The notes under the pieces are model-generated. The model was not told the origin of the DNA. It ran no database searches and saw only the letters and a program-made list of their open reading frames with translations. The translations under genes were made by a program, and so were the position numbers. Positions 43,949 to 52,677 of a stretch of 64,000 bases of DNA are shown here, piece by piece; within the stretch, counting starts at the first letter, position 1, and the number at the start of each line of letters is the position of its first letter. The stretch is taken from NCBI RefSeq assembly GCF_003046625.1, contig NZ_QAAD01000009.1, positions 116,508 to 180,507 on the forward strand, read 5' to 3'. The stretch is from Mangrovibacterium marinum (GTDB taxonomy: Bacteria; Bacteroidota; Bacteroidia; Bacteroidales; Prolixibacteraceae).

Positions 43949-44285
43949 TGTCGTTTCGTTAGCAGAAAGATAATACGTTTTACGAGTTGAACCTTCTTTG
44001 TGATTGTTTCGAAGAAAAGAACTATTGTATCACAGAAAATGGAACAGCAAGAAGATGATCCGAAGGTTGACCGGAGTTAGGTGTAAGAATCTTTACGACA
44101 ATCAGATATCGGAAACACGTTGTTTGTTTGGTCTTGCGTTTTTCTTTCTTTTTAATGGTGTGATTGAATTGTTAAAAAATGTAAACAATAGTAAAAAATA
44201 CGAAAAACAGAATGGGAGGGTTTCGGTTGTCCTCGGCGGCCAGGGCAGTCATATCTCCAATTTAAGGCTGTTTTTCAGCATCTTT

Positions 44286-44410
44286 GACTGCATGCCGGTT
44301 CGTGGCATACGATCATTTACCAGTCGGTGTCGCCTGTTAACAACAACGGAGAGTTCATTTGGAGCACCTGGCGGGCAGCCGTCTGAAGCCCGCGGTTGGC
44401 GGTGTTTTTT
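44286..44410 (+). ncRNA. Possible structured small RNA ending in a terminator
   Basis: In the 705-base gap between 43949 and 44653, nested pairings can be drawn: GACTG (44286-44290) with CAGTC (44321-44325), enclosing ATGCC (44292-44296) with GGCAT (44304-44308). A 3' hairpin follows, with CACC (44365-44368) and GGTG (44401-44404) around GCGGGC (44371-44376) and GCCCGC (44388-44393), and then six T residues. No clear promoter is seen upstream. The 3' hairpin looks like a terminator with no protein gene before it, which is the main reason to suspect an RNA. I do not recognise a known family. Confidence 0.25.
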
Positions 44411-44456
44411 AACTTTAACTTGTTCATGCTTTTCCGTTACTTTTAACAATTATAGC

Positions 44457-44484
44457 GTTTACTATATCGGTTATAATAGTAAAC
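44457..44484. promoter_or_regulatory. Inverted repeat upstream of the HU-related gene
   Basis: GTTTACTAT (44457-44465) and ATAGTAAAC (44476-44484) are perfect 9-bp inverted arms separated by 10 bases, about 170 bases upstream of the HU-related gene. This could be a regulator site. The rest of 44485-44653 is AT-rich with no gene. Confidence 0.35.
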
Positions 44485-44653
44485 ATGCGGTGAATTGTTT
44501 CCTTGTTGTTGTATCTAGTTATGAACATTTCTTTGTTTTAAAATACTGATAAAAAGATGTTCATGTGATAGTAATGGTCGTGGGTTCAGTCAAAATATTG
44601 TTGAGAAAAATAAGTATATTGCTGAATCTAATTGTAAAATAAACCAATAAATT

Positions 44654-45040
44654 ATGGCAGTAACTTATGTAGTCATCCCCAAATTGAATCCGCAGGATCG
44701 GGAAGCAGCTCCTAAATTTTATGCAACATCGAAGAGTAGGGGCGAGTTAACATTTCGAAATTTGAGCAAGGAAATTGCTGAAGGCTCAACAACGGTCAGC
44801 GATACCGATGTATTGGCTGTTTTAAATGATTTGACCAAAATATTGAGGCGACATTTAGAGAACGGCGAGATTGTTCGTTTTGGCGATTTTGGATCGTTTC
44901 AGGTAAGCGTCAAGAGTGAAGGAGCCGAGAGCGAGCAAAAATTCCACAGCTCACTCATTAAGAGCGCTAAAGTCACTTTCCGTCCCGGTATCGATCTGAG
45001 AGAAATGTTGAATAACCTGAAATACGAGAAATTGCCTTAG
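44654..45040 (+). CDS. HU-related DNA-binding protein (Bacteroidota HU-HIG type)
   Basis: A 128-residue nucleoid-type protein. The N-terminal segment (MAVTYVVIPKLNPQDREAAP, then KFYATSKSRGELTFRNLSKE) is characteristic of the Bacteroidota HU-related family and precedes an HU-fold body. The latter includes VLNDLTKILRRHLENGEIVR and the GDFGSFQVSV strand pair that in HU forms the base of the DNA-binding arm. It differs from canonical HU by the extra N-terminal strand. The family members are often multiple in a genome and of unclear specific role. It lies alone, preceded by a long non-coding gap and followed by a strong hairpin. Confidence 0.88.
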   Translation: MAVTYVVIPKLNPQDREAAPKFYATSKSRGELTFRNLSKEIAEGSTTVSDTDVLAVLNDLTKILRRHLENGEIVRFGDFGSFQVSVKSEGAESEQKFHSSLIKSAKVTFRPGIDLREMLNNLKYEKLP

Positions 45041-45177
45041 CCCGATGTGATGGTTTTCTCGCGTCACAGACTCTTTTCGGTTGGTAAAACCATGAACCGA
45101 TGCTTGAGCTCGAAAAGACTATAGAGCAATTTTAAAAAGACACTGAGCTTTTTAAAAAAGACTATAGACGAAATTTT

Positions 45178-45217
45178 AAAAGGCCCGTATCTTTTTCCCA
45201 AAAGATACGGGCCTTTT
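45178..45217. terminator. Strong hairpin between convergent HU-related and lipoprotein genes
   Basis: A perfect 18-bp stem (45178-45195 with 45200-45217) and a 4-base loop. A4 and T4 ends on both sides suggest bidirectional termination. The remaining 45218-45333 holds no gene I can support. Confidence 0.75.
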
Positions 45218-45333
45218 GGGTAAACCATACGTATCGTTTGAGAAAACGGTCGGGGGAGTTGGGCGGGTGACTTGCAGGTAGAGGGGGATAGGGCGTGGGG
45301 GAAGGGGATACGTATCGCTTTCGTCAAGGCAAT

Positions 45334-45365
45334 AAAAAAAGGTTGCCCGCTTGGGACAACCTTTT
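45334..45365 (-). terminator. Terminator of the SusCD operon
   Basis: On the minus strand a GGTTGtCCC/GGGCAACC stem with one bulged base is followed by a run of seven T residues. It lies 25 bases past the stop of the last operon gene. Confidence 0.8.
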
Positions 45366-45389
45366 GTATTGCTGTTTTATTCGCGTCAA

Positions 45390-45998
45390 TTATTTGTCAG
45401 CATCAAAGCCTGTATAGCGGTAACCTGCCATTTTCATGTAGGTAAAGCCATAAGAGTAATCACTGAATTTTACATAGGCTACAATGCTGTCAGCTGCGGC
45501 TCCGCGAGGAGTTGTTGCTGCACCTTCCATAATTTTACCACCAAGGATCGTAATGTCGCATCCTTCGTAAGAGGTATTGGGTGTAGTTTCACAGCTAAAA
45601 GTGCCTGCTTCGTAATCCACATCCACCTTTAATTTATACTGCCAGAATGTATAATCATCCGCACTTGCTGCATAGTCGCTAAACCACATTTCATCAGCAG
45701 TATTGGCAGCCGTATTGTATGTGAATACCGATAATTTGCCATTCTCAAAAAGATCTTCCCACTCCAAAGCCTCCAGTTGGTCAACAGTCATGGATGATAG
45801 ATCTGGGTCTGTATCGCTATAGCCAAACAGATAATAGTACTCATCGATGCTTTGTTCGAAAGTAACAGTCCACTGGCCTGCCATTTTCACAACATTAGTG
45901 GCACCCGGTTCCTCGTCGGTTTCAACATCACAAGCAACAAATGTTGCCGACATCAGGAGTGCCGAGAATAAGATTAAAATATATTTTTTCATAATCAT
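45390..45998 (-). CDS. Lipid-binding-type (PF12888-like) outer lipoprotein
   Basis: A 202-residue lipoprotein. The signal peptide ends in the lipobox TFVAC (C23 counting from the first Met; the second Met at position 3 may be the real start). The body (MAGQWTVTFEQ, then FTYNTAANTADEMWFSD) matches the lipid-binding putative hydrolase family that frequently accompanies SusCD genes in Bacteroidota. It is probably exposed at the outer membrane and helps bind the ligand. It is the last gene of the four-gene operon, 1 base after the DUF5012-like gene. The molecular function of the family is not established. Confidence 0.75.
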   Translation of the reverse strand: MIMKKYILILFSALLMSATFVACDVETDEEPGATNVVKMAGQWTVTFEQSIDEYYYLFGYSDTDPDLSSMTVDQLEALEWEDLFENGKLSVFTYNTAANTADEMWFSDYAASADDYTFWQYKLKVDVDYEAGTFSCETTPNTSYEGCDITILGGKIMEGAATTPRGAAADSIVAYVKFSDYSYGFTYMKMAGYRYTGFDADK

Positions 45999-45999
45999 C

Positions 46000-46704
46000 T
46001 TAATTTTTGGTTAATGTGATATAAAATGTCATTATTCCAGCATACGATACTTCGTAGTAGATTTCTCCGGTTGCCGGATTGTAGCTGCCACTTGTGAACT
46101 CATCGATGGAGTCACCCCAGCCTTCGAGCGATGCACTTGTTGCGTCGATTGTATTATCAGCAGCTAAGCTAAAGCTACCAACCATGGCATAGTCTTCACC
46201 GTAACCGGCACGCTGGTCGTAGAAGCCGGCAAAGAAGTCGGAGATGTAGAACTCGCCTGGTGCTGTTTGAAGTATTGCGATAGGAAAGCCCGAAAACCGG
46301 GTGATTGTTCCGTCGTAATCGCGGTAAGTTGCTGATGTAGCCACCCATTCGCCTGAAGCAATCGCTGACTCCGTTCCATCTGCAACATATACCGTGCGGG
46401 ATTTTGTTACAGAATAGCCATCTACATTTGTAATGATGTAATTCAAGGTATAAATACCAGGTGTGTTGACATCAACACTACCTTCAATTACGACTTGGTC
46501 GGTAACGTCTTCGCCATTCATTTCAGCAGCATACCCAGCTTCTTCGTAGGTTTCACCTAAATCCCAAAATACAGTGCTCTCACCATTCAGTTCCAATGTC
46601 GCATAATAGGTGATGCTAGAGGTGTCTTGTGAAGTCTCATCCTCGCAAGAGTAGAGTCCAATCACGCTAAGACACACAATTAAACTATAAATTATCTTTT
46701 TCAT
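46000..46704 (-). CDS. BT_2262/DUF5011-5012-like surface lipoprotein
   Basis: A 234-residue lipoprotein with a lipobox ending in C20 (GLYSC). Residues about 32-110 form an Ig-like, DUF5011-type beta-sandwich (DLGETYEEAGYAAEMNGEDV, then GIYTLNYIITNVDGY). A second beta-rich domain follows to the C-terminus, as in the BT_2262 family. Such proteins often accompany SusD and are thought to act as surface glycan- or ligand-binding lipoproteins. It lies 26 bases downstream of the SusD gene and precedes the lipid-binding lipoprotein by 1 base. Confidence 0.75.
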   Translation of the reverse strand: MKKIIYSLIVCLSVIGLYSCEDETSQDTSSITYYATLELNGESTVFWDLGETYEEAGYAAEMNGEDVTDQVVIEGSVDVNTPGIYTLNYIITNVDGYSVTKSRTVYVADGTESAIASGEWVATSATYRDYDGTITRFSGFPIAILQTAPGEFYISDFFAGFYDQRAGYGEDYAMVGSFSLAADNTIDATSASLEGWGDSIDEFTSGSYNPATGEIYYEVSYAGIMTFYITLTKN

Positions 46705-46730
46705 AATTGTATCCTTCTTAAAAGTAAAAC

Positions 46731-48233
46731 TTAATTAACATCCCACCATACAGGAGTACCACCATAGTAACCTGAAGCATCGGGGGTGTTCTGATTTAGT
46801 TGACGTGCTTTCAGCGGATAATACATACGCTTCATCAAGCTGTTCTGGTTGTCAAGACTACTTCTGTAATTTAAAACTAAATCACCAGGAGTGTAGAGGG
46901 TTGGGTCATCGTAGATTTGTTTGGCCGTATAGCTGCTTAATTCAGGGTATCCGGTTCTTCTGATTTCAGACCAAGCTTCCATATTGTCCATATAAAATAA
47001 AGCAACCCATTTTTGCATTCCGATAAGCTTTTGCTTGTCGGTGTTTTTATCCCAATTGACAATGTCTTGCGCAAGGAAATCGTCGGCACCGCTAATTCCT
47101 CTAGCCGAGAAGTCTGCGGCGATTGCTGCTTCGTAAGCTGCTTTCGCGGCTACATTATCATTATTAAATCGAGACTCAACCTCTGCAATGAAAAATTGAA
47201 GTTCAGCTTGAGTAAATAAGAATCCGGGTCTTGAAACGCCACTGTCGTCGAACAGGCTGTAATTAATTGCACTTACGTCAACATTTTTCCAGTCGCTGCC
47301 TGCACTTTTTCTCCAACTTGCCAGATCAACTTTAGCGCCACAGAATTGGCCGACATACGAATTGGTTGCAGCTGCTTTGCTAATCGCATACTCAATACGC
47401 GGGTCAGCTGTTTCGTTCATATATGATACTAAGGGGTGTGCTGCAACATGGTTTCCGGTTCCGAGCTCGTAGTAGCTTGCATAGAAAGGACTTCTGTTTC
47501 CTGATTCATCGGCATAGATATCAAGTTTGACATCACCGGTAAAAAAGTTATTGTCAGCTACCAGTTCTGTAATCTTGGATTGAACGGAGTTGTCCGCGTC
47601 ATACATTCTCAAGTACATGCGAAGGCGCAGTGCATTGGCATAACCTTTCCATTGTTCGATGTCTTGGCTGAAAATCATATCAGTCATCGTCATCTGATCA
47701 GAACTGTTCGCAAGAGCTTCCTCTGCGGCATCTAACTCTGCCAGAACGCCTTTGTAAATGGTTTCTCCATCGTCCCAGGTCGGTTGTGCATTTCCGTTTA
47801 ACGCATCGGTATATGGGGCGTCACTCATGTTATCAACCAAGAGTTGGAAACAGAATGCGCGCATTACTGTTGCCGCAAATAAATCAGCTGTATTATCAGT
47901 TTTGCTCTTGATATCCTCAATATCCTGCAACGCACCGGCATATAAGTTGCGATATGCGCGGTCGATGGTTTGGTTAGACTCAGAAATCGAGAGTTCGGCC
48001 AGCACGTTGAACTGGTTTGCTTCAGGCATTTGCTCAAAGTATTGAGCAAAGAAGCCCGCATAGTTGAACATGATATCACAGGATGTTGCGGCAATGTAAT
48101 TTTGAACTGCCGGAAACTCCAGGTCTGTCGTAATAGAACTGTTACCGGGGTAGTTGGGATCATCGTTAATGTTCAGGTCACATGACGCAAACATTAAGCC
48201 AACAAGCCATATATATATTAAACTTCTCTTCAT
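46731..48233 (-). CDS. SusD/RagB-like outer-membrane lipoprotein (SusD-2 type)
   Basis: A 500-residue lipoprotein with lipobox FASC (C18). The helical TPR-like body of SusD-type proteins is visible, with NAQPTWDDGETIYKGVLAEL near 150-170 and the C-terminal SRPGFLFTQAELQFFIAEV and YMDNMEAWSEIRRTGYPEL. These resemble the SusD_2 (PF12771-like) branch rather than the classical starch SusD. It captures ligand at the cell surface and hands it to the SusC channel. It starts 11 bases after the SusC stop, so they are co-translated. Confidence 0.93.
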   Translation of the reverse strand: MKRSLIYIWLVGLMFASCDLNINDDPNYPGNSSITTDLEFPAVQNYIAATSCDIMFNYAGFFAQYFEQMPEANQFNVLAELSISESNQTIDRAYRNLYAGALQDIEDIKSKTDNTADLFAATVMRAFCFQLLVDNMSDAPYTDALNGNAQPTWDDGETIYKGVLAELDAAEEALANSSDQMTMTDMIFSQDIEQWKGYANALRLRMYLRMYDADNSVQSKITELVADNNFFTGDVKLDIYADESGNRSPFYASYYELGTGNHVAAHPLVSYMNETADPRIEYAISKAAATNSYVGQFCGAKVDLASWRKSAGSDWKNVDVSAINYSLFDDSGVSRPGFLFTQAELQFFIAEVESRFNNDNVAAKAAYEAAIAADFSARGISGADDFLAQDIVNWDKNTDKQKLIGMQKWVALFYMDNMEAWSEIRRTGYPELSSYTAKQIYDDPTLYTPGDLVLNYRSSLDNQNSLMKRMYYPLKARQLNQNTPDASGYYGGTPVWWDVN

Positions 48234-48244
48234 GTCTTTTTCAA

Positions 48245-51200
48245 TTAAAATTTAAACTTAGCATTGAAACCAAAATTGCGAGAACTTGGGTTTGCTGAAT
48301 ATTCTCCAAAGTTTCCTTGTAAATCGTTACCGAACGAAGATGTTTCCGGATCAACGAATGTGTTACTCGCTGGAGTCCATAGGAACAGGTTGTTTCCGTA
48401 GGCTGACAAGTCGATTCCTTGGACTGGAGTTTTGGCAAGCCATTTTTTAGGAAGGCTCCATGATAATACAACCGAACGTAGTTTCACGTAGGATTTATCG
48501 ATCAGGAAACTGCTTCCGAGTTCTGGGCCTCCGTCAAAGTAATTATAGATGTTGGTTGCATCCAGGGGAGTGGTATTCTCCACATAGGAAACGCTTCCAG
48601 AAGCATCAGTTACAGCATTAACCGAATTGGGGACAATGAAAGGGTTCCGATCGTTATAGGCTGTTTGAATTGCATTTCCTGTAAAATAGGAGATGGACTT
48701 CGTTCTGGAATACATTAAGCCGCCTTGACGAATGTCCAGGTCTGCTGACAGGCTAACGCCTTTGTAGCGGAATGTGGTTGTAAATCCTGTTTGATACTTG
48801 TAGTTCATACTACCAACAATCTGCATGTCAGACTCGGCAACGGGTAATCCAGTAGCAGCATTCACAACAACCTGACCATCGGCGGTGTATTGAGGAACTT
48901 CTGCTTTGTATACACCGATTGGTTCTCCAACGATAGCATACATTCCGGTACCTCCGGTGAAACCGTAAATCAACGCTTCGCCGCCTAGTCCTTCAGGTAA
49001 GCTAAGTACTTTGTTCCAGTTTTTGCTATATCTCCAACTTAAATCCCAGCTAAAATCTCTTGTTTTCACTGGAGTTACATTAACGTTTAACTCAATACCT
49101 CTGTTGCGAACTTCACCCAAGTTTGTGTTTTGCGCGGTGAACCCGGAAGCATAGTCCATATCCAGAGAATAGATTTGTTTATCGGTAAGACGGTTGTAAA
49201 AAGCAGCATCGATATTGATGCGATTTTTTAAGAAAGCCAGATTCAAGCCAACCTCAAATTCGGTTGTCATTTCCGGGCTAAGGCTACTACTTCCTAAAAC
49301 GTTTCCGACAGTATAAGCATTGTATCCGGCACTGTTGAATGGGAACGAAAAAGTTCCTGTACCCCAATAGCCATAAGCGCCAGATTGCGCGTATACTGGA
49401 TTAACCATGTAAGGATCTGCGTCGTTACCTGTTTTACCCCATGCTAATCGAATTTTTCCGAAATCAATAGTGTTTTTAGAGTTGTCGCCTAATAGCTCGG
49501 AAAAGATGAAGCTACCAGTTGCTCCATAATAGAAGAATGATCTGTTGCCTTCGGGTAAGGTTGATGACCAGTCGTTACGGGCAGTCAAGGTCACGAATAA
49601 AAGATCTTTCCATCCGCCTTCAAATTGACCGTAAGCACCCATCAAGCGGCGAAGCGATTCGTCAGTTGATGTTGTCGGACTTTTCGAAGTATTGCTCAAA
49701 TTGTACCATGTAGGGATAGTCAAGTCTGTAATGGCGCTGTACAACGAGCTATATTTACGTTCGTTACCGTTAAAACCAACGATCGCATTCAGACTGAAGT
49801 CTTCAAGCTGCTTGTTGAAAGTTACCATGATGTCTTGGTTGATCTCACGACGACGAATAGTTTGCTCCGAAACACTTCCTGTTTCACCGGTAAAAGGGCT
49901 ATTGGTTCCAAGTGGCGAACCATTTGCCGTTCCTTCGTAGTACAGTGCATAGAGGTTTGGCTCTCCGGTATTACGTTGTCCGGTAGAGGTGTCAAGACCA
50001 AAACGGTAGGTGAATTTGAAATATTTCAGGAAGTCATAGTCTAACTGGAACTTACCATATAAACGTTCTGAGTTGTAAACATTCTCATAGTTTTCCAAGA
50101 TGTAATATGGGTTGGTAACGCCATAAGGAGTATAATAGTAACCTGGCATGTTAAACGGATCATCTAAATTAGCCAGCCCAATTATACTAATATCACGAGG
50201 AGTTTGCATGATACTATTATAAACAGACAATCCCTGGCCTGTCGTCGCGAAACTGTTTTCCTGGTATGCATAGTTTAATGCAGTTGTGAAGGTTAAGGCA
50301 CCTGAAGTATGGCTGCCGTTCACAGAGAACGTATATTTTTTGTATGAGTCAGCGTCCGTTGGGATAATTCCGTTATCGTCGATATAGGAGCCACTCACAA
50401 AATAAGTACTGTTATCTGATGCTCCATTGAAAGAGAGACTATGGTTCTGGCGGAAGCCAACATCAAAAAAGTCCTTAATATTGTCCTCTAAAGCTACATA
50501 AGGCTTGAGTTTCTGTGAGTTGTTGTATACGTTACCCCAGAGTTCTGTTGATCCATCAAACTTAGGTCCCCAAGAACCGTTTTCAAGTTGAGTATGTTCG
50601 CCATACCAACCCATTCCGAATTCGTTCTGCATTTGAGGTAATCGTAATACAGAACTCCATTGCAAGCCACCATTGTATTCAATTCCAATGCCTTTGCCTT
50701 TCTTTCCTTGCTTCGTGGTGATCATTACAACACCATTGGCAGCACGGCTACCATATAATGCAGTTGCAGCAGCTCCTTTTAATATTGTCATATTTTCAAC
50801 ATCATCAGGGTTTACAGCACTTGCTCCGTTACCGAAGTCATAACCACTATTTAAACCATCACTGGAAGAAACAGAACTGTTATTCATTGGCACCCCATCG
50901 ATTACATACAATGGTTGGTTACTGCCGCCTAATGAACTAATACCACGGATGATTACAGATTTAGAAGAGCCTGGGTCAGAAGAAGTCGATGCGATTTGAA
51001 CCCCTGCGACTTTACCTGCGAGACTACTCATAATATCAGCCGTACGTTTCTCTGCTAACTCCTCACCTCCAACTGATGTCGCGGCATATCCCAGGGTTTT
51101 TTCAGAGCGTTTAATCCCCATGGCGGTAACCACCACTTCGTTGATGCCGACAACATCAGACTCTAGTTGTGCGTCGATCACATTGCCTGAGATTGCTTTC

Positions 51201-51445
51201 TCGGTTGTTTGCATACCAACAAACGAGAAAACCAGTGTTTTGGCATCTTGAGATACTTTAATAACATATTTACCGTCTAAATCGGTAATCGTTCCAAGGG
51301 TAGTCCCCTTTACGGATACTGAAACACCAGGTATCGTACTTCCATCATCCGCGGAAGTAACTGTACCTGTAATTTCGCGGGTTTGAGCCCATAACGACTG
51401 CAAACCAATTGCAAAAATTGCAAGCAATAGTGCGATTTTTTTCAT
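48245..51445 (-). CDS. SusC/RagA family TonB-dependent outer-membrane transporter
   Basis: A 1066-residue, 22-strand beta-barrel transporter. It has a signal peptide at 1-20, then a carboxypeptidase-D-regulatory-like domain at about 23-105 (REITGTVTSADDGSTIPGVS), a plug domain with VYVIDGVPMNN, and a barrel ending in FGFNAKFKF with the aromatic C-terminus needed for BAM assembly. It imports a ligand with energy from TonB-ExbBD. The ligand is unknown; there are no glycoside hydrolases, peptidases or regulators next to it, so a non-polysaccharide ligand is possible. It heads the operon; a likely promoter is at 51588-51616. Confidence 0.96.
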   Translation of the reverse strand: MKKIALLLAIFAIGLQSLWAQTREITGTVTSADDGSTIPGVSVSVKGTTLGTITDLDGKYVIKVSQDAKTLVFSFVGMQTTEKAISGNVIDAQLESDVVGINEVVVTAMGIKRSEKTLGYAATSVGGEELAEKRTADIMSSLAGKVAGVQIASTSSDPGSSKSVIIRGISSLGGSNQPLYVIDGVPMNNSSVSSSDGLNSGYDFGNGASAVNPDDVENMTILKGAAATALYGSRAANGVVMITTKQGKKGKGIGIEYNGGLQWSSVLRLPQMQNEFGMGWYGEHTQLENGSWGPKFDGSTELWGNVYNNSQKLKPYVALEDNIKDFFDVGFRQNHSLSFNGASDNSTYFVSGSYIDDNGIIPTDADSYKKYTFSVNGSHTSGALTFTTALNYAYQENSFATTGQGLSVYNSIMQTPRDISIIGLANLDDPFNMPGYYYTPYGVTNPYYILENYENVYNSERLYGKFQLDYDFLKYFKFTYRFGLDTSTGQRNTGEPNLYALYYEGTANGSPLGTNSPFTGETGSVSEQTIRRREINQDIMVTFNKQLEDFSLNAIVGFNGNERKYSSLYSAITDLTIPTWYNLSNTSKSPTTSTDESLRRLMGAYGQFEGGWKDLLFVTLTARNDWSSTLPEGNRSFFYYGATGSFIFSELLGDNSKNTIDFGKIRLAWGKTGNDADPYMVNPVYAQSGAYGYWGTGTFSFPFNSAGYNAYTVGNVLGSSSLSPEMTTEFEVGLNLAFLKNRINIDAAFYNRLTDKQIYSLDMDYASGFTAQNTNLGEVRNRGIELNVNVTPVKTRDFSWDLSWRYSKNWNKVLSLPEGLGGEALIYGFTGGTGMYAIVGEPIGVYKAEVPQYTADGQVVVNAATGLPVAESDMQIVGSMNYKYQTGFTTTFRYKGVSLSADLDIRQGGLMYSRTKSISYFTGNAIQTAYNDRNPFIVPNSVNAVTDASGSVSYVENTTPLDATNIYNYFDGGPELGSSFLIDKSYVKLRSVVLSWSLPKKWLAKTPVQGIDLSAYGNNLFLWTPASNTFVDPETSSFGNDLQGNFGEYSANPSSRNFGFNAKFKF

Positions 51446-51587
51446 AGAAATAATTTTAATAATTAAACAGCATCAATTCTTCTAAAAAGATCAGTATATA
51501 TAGAATTGTTTTTCCCCGTTTTTGAAAGCGATACTCCATCTATTCCCCCAAATAGTTAAAGTTGCATTTTGGTTTGTATTTTCAGCA

Positions 51588-51616
51588 CAAACTTAAAAAG
51601 TGTTAAAACAAACCAA
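51588..51616 (-). promoter_or_regulatory. Putative promoter of the SusCD operon
   Basis: On the minus strand a TTG (51614-51616), an 18-base spacer and TAAGTTTG (51588-51595) match the Bacteroidota consensus. The start of susC is about 140 bases downstream, leaving a long leader. The rest of 51446-51792 shows no gene. Confidence 0.55.
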
Positions 51617-51792
51617 CAAATACAAAAATATAATTTTACTGATACGTTGCTTAATGCTTGGGCTGTTTTTATCAACTACTAACATGATAAATGTCATGAA
51701 ATAGGTTCTGAAAGCGAAGAGCTTGGGGTTTTGTAGTTTATATTGTATTAATATTTAAATGATTATCGAGTGTGTCAGAATTACGGAAGGCG

Positions 51793-52554
51793 CTATAAAA
51801 GGCGTAAAATATTTGTTAAGTTTTCGATGCGGTATGTGTTCGGATGGGGGGTGTAGGCTGGAAAAGTGTCGTTTTTTGGGGGCGTAGGCGTGTTGTTTGG
51901 GTGGTTATCGGGCATTTTGCTGTCTTTTGAGAAAAAGATCTGGTCGATTCCGAAGTTGCGTGCACCCAGAATATCGGTCTCCCAATTGTCGCCAATCATC
52001 ACCGATTTTGCTTTTTTGGCATTGCAGCTGCGGATGGCATGTTGGAAAACACGTATGTCGGGTTTGGGGTATTTCAGGTCTTCCGAGATGAAAACATGAT
52101 CGAAAAAATGGGCAATGCCGCTGTTCTCTAACTTGCGGAGTTGTACCTGGCGAAACCCGTTGGTGATGATCTGAAGTTTGTAGTTGTTGCTTTTCAGATC
52201 GTTTAGTACATCCATTGCGCCTTCCACCAGGCTTGTTTGTTGAGCCATGAAGTCGAGATAAAGCTCGTTCATGGCCACCGGGTCAACATTTTTTATTTCG
52301 AAATGATTCAGCGTCTCTGCAAAACGACGGGTAATTAGTTCTTTTTTGTGCACTTCTTGTTTACGGTAGGCATCCCACAGTTGCTTGTTGACAGCCTCGT
52401 AAAAGTCGTAGAATAAGTTGAAGTCCGGCACCTGTCCGTTCAGTTTAAGTTGGTCGACGGTATCGCGCATGGCGAGTTTGGCGTTGCGGTCGAAATCCCA
52501 CAGCGTGTTGTCCAAGTCGAAGAACAGATGGGTGTATTTTTGCTTGTAGTACAT
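51793..52554 (-). CDS. yjjG: YjjG-family HAD nucleotidase
   Basis: A haloacid-dehalogenase hydrolase that cleans noncanonical pyrimidine nucleotides in E. coli. I start it at the ATG at 52554 (MYYKQKYTHLFFDLDNT), giving 253 residues; an upstream in-frame start at 52629 adds 25 non-family residues. HAD motif I is FFDLDNTLWDF; motif II ITNGFRQVQ; motif III/IV KYPKPDIRVF and MIGDNWETDILGARNFG. After the HAD core, the last 45 residues are Pro/Asn/Thr-rich (PDNHPNNTPTPPKNDTFPAY), unusual for the family. Confidence 0.88.
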   Translation of the reverse strand: MYYKQKYTHLFFDLDNTLWDFDRNAKLAMRDTVDQLKLNGQVPDFNLFYDFYEAVNKQLWDAYRKQEVHKKELITRRFAETLNHFEIKNVDPVAMNELYLDFMAQQTSLVEGAMDVLNDLKSNNYKLQIITNGFRQVQLRKLENSGIAHFFDHVFISEDLKYPKPDIRVFQHAIRSCNAKKAKSVMIGDNWETDILGARNFGIDQIFFSKDSKMPDNHPNNTPTPPKNDTFPAYTPHPNTYRIENLTNILRLL

Positions 52555-52677
52555 ACGTGTTGTTTTAAGTGCAATGCGTTCTTGGGCTTCGTTATCGTGT
52601 TTTGTCGGATTGAGAGCATCGTGTGGCACGGGTAGGTTCAGTACGCTGTCGCAGTATCTCGGTTTACGCCAGGGTGC

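Noticed and set aside
44004..44549. A 181-codon plus-strand frame in the gap before the HU-related gene
   Set aside because: The composition is erratic with many Cys, Ser and Phe in unlikely clusters, there is no family resemblance, and it runs through the stem-loops and the T-rich terminator at 44405-44410.
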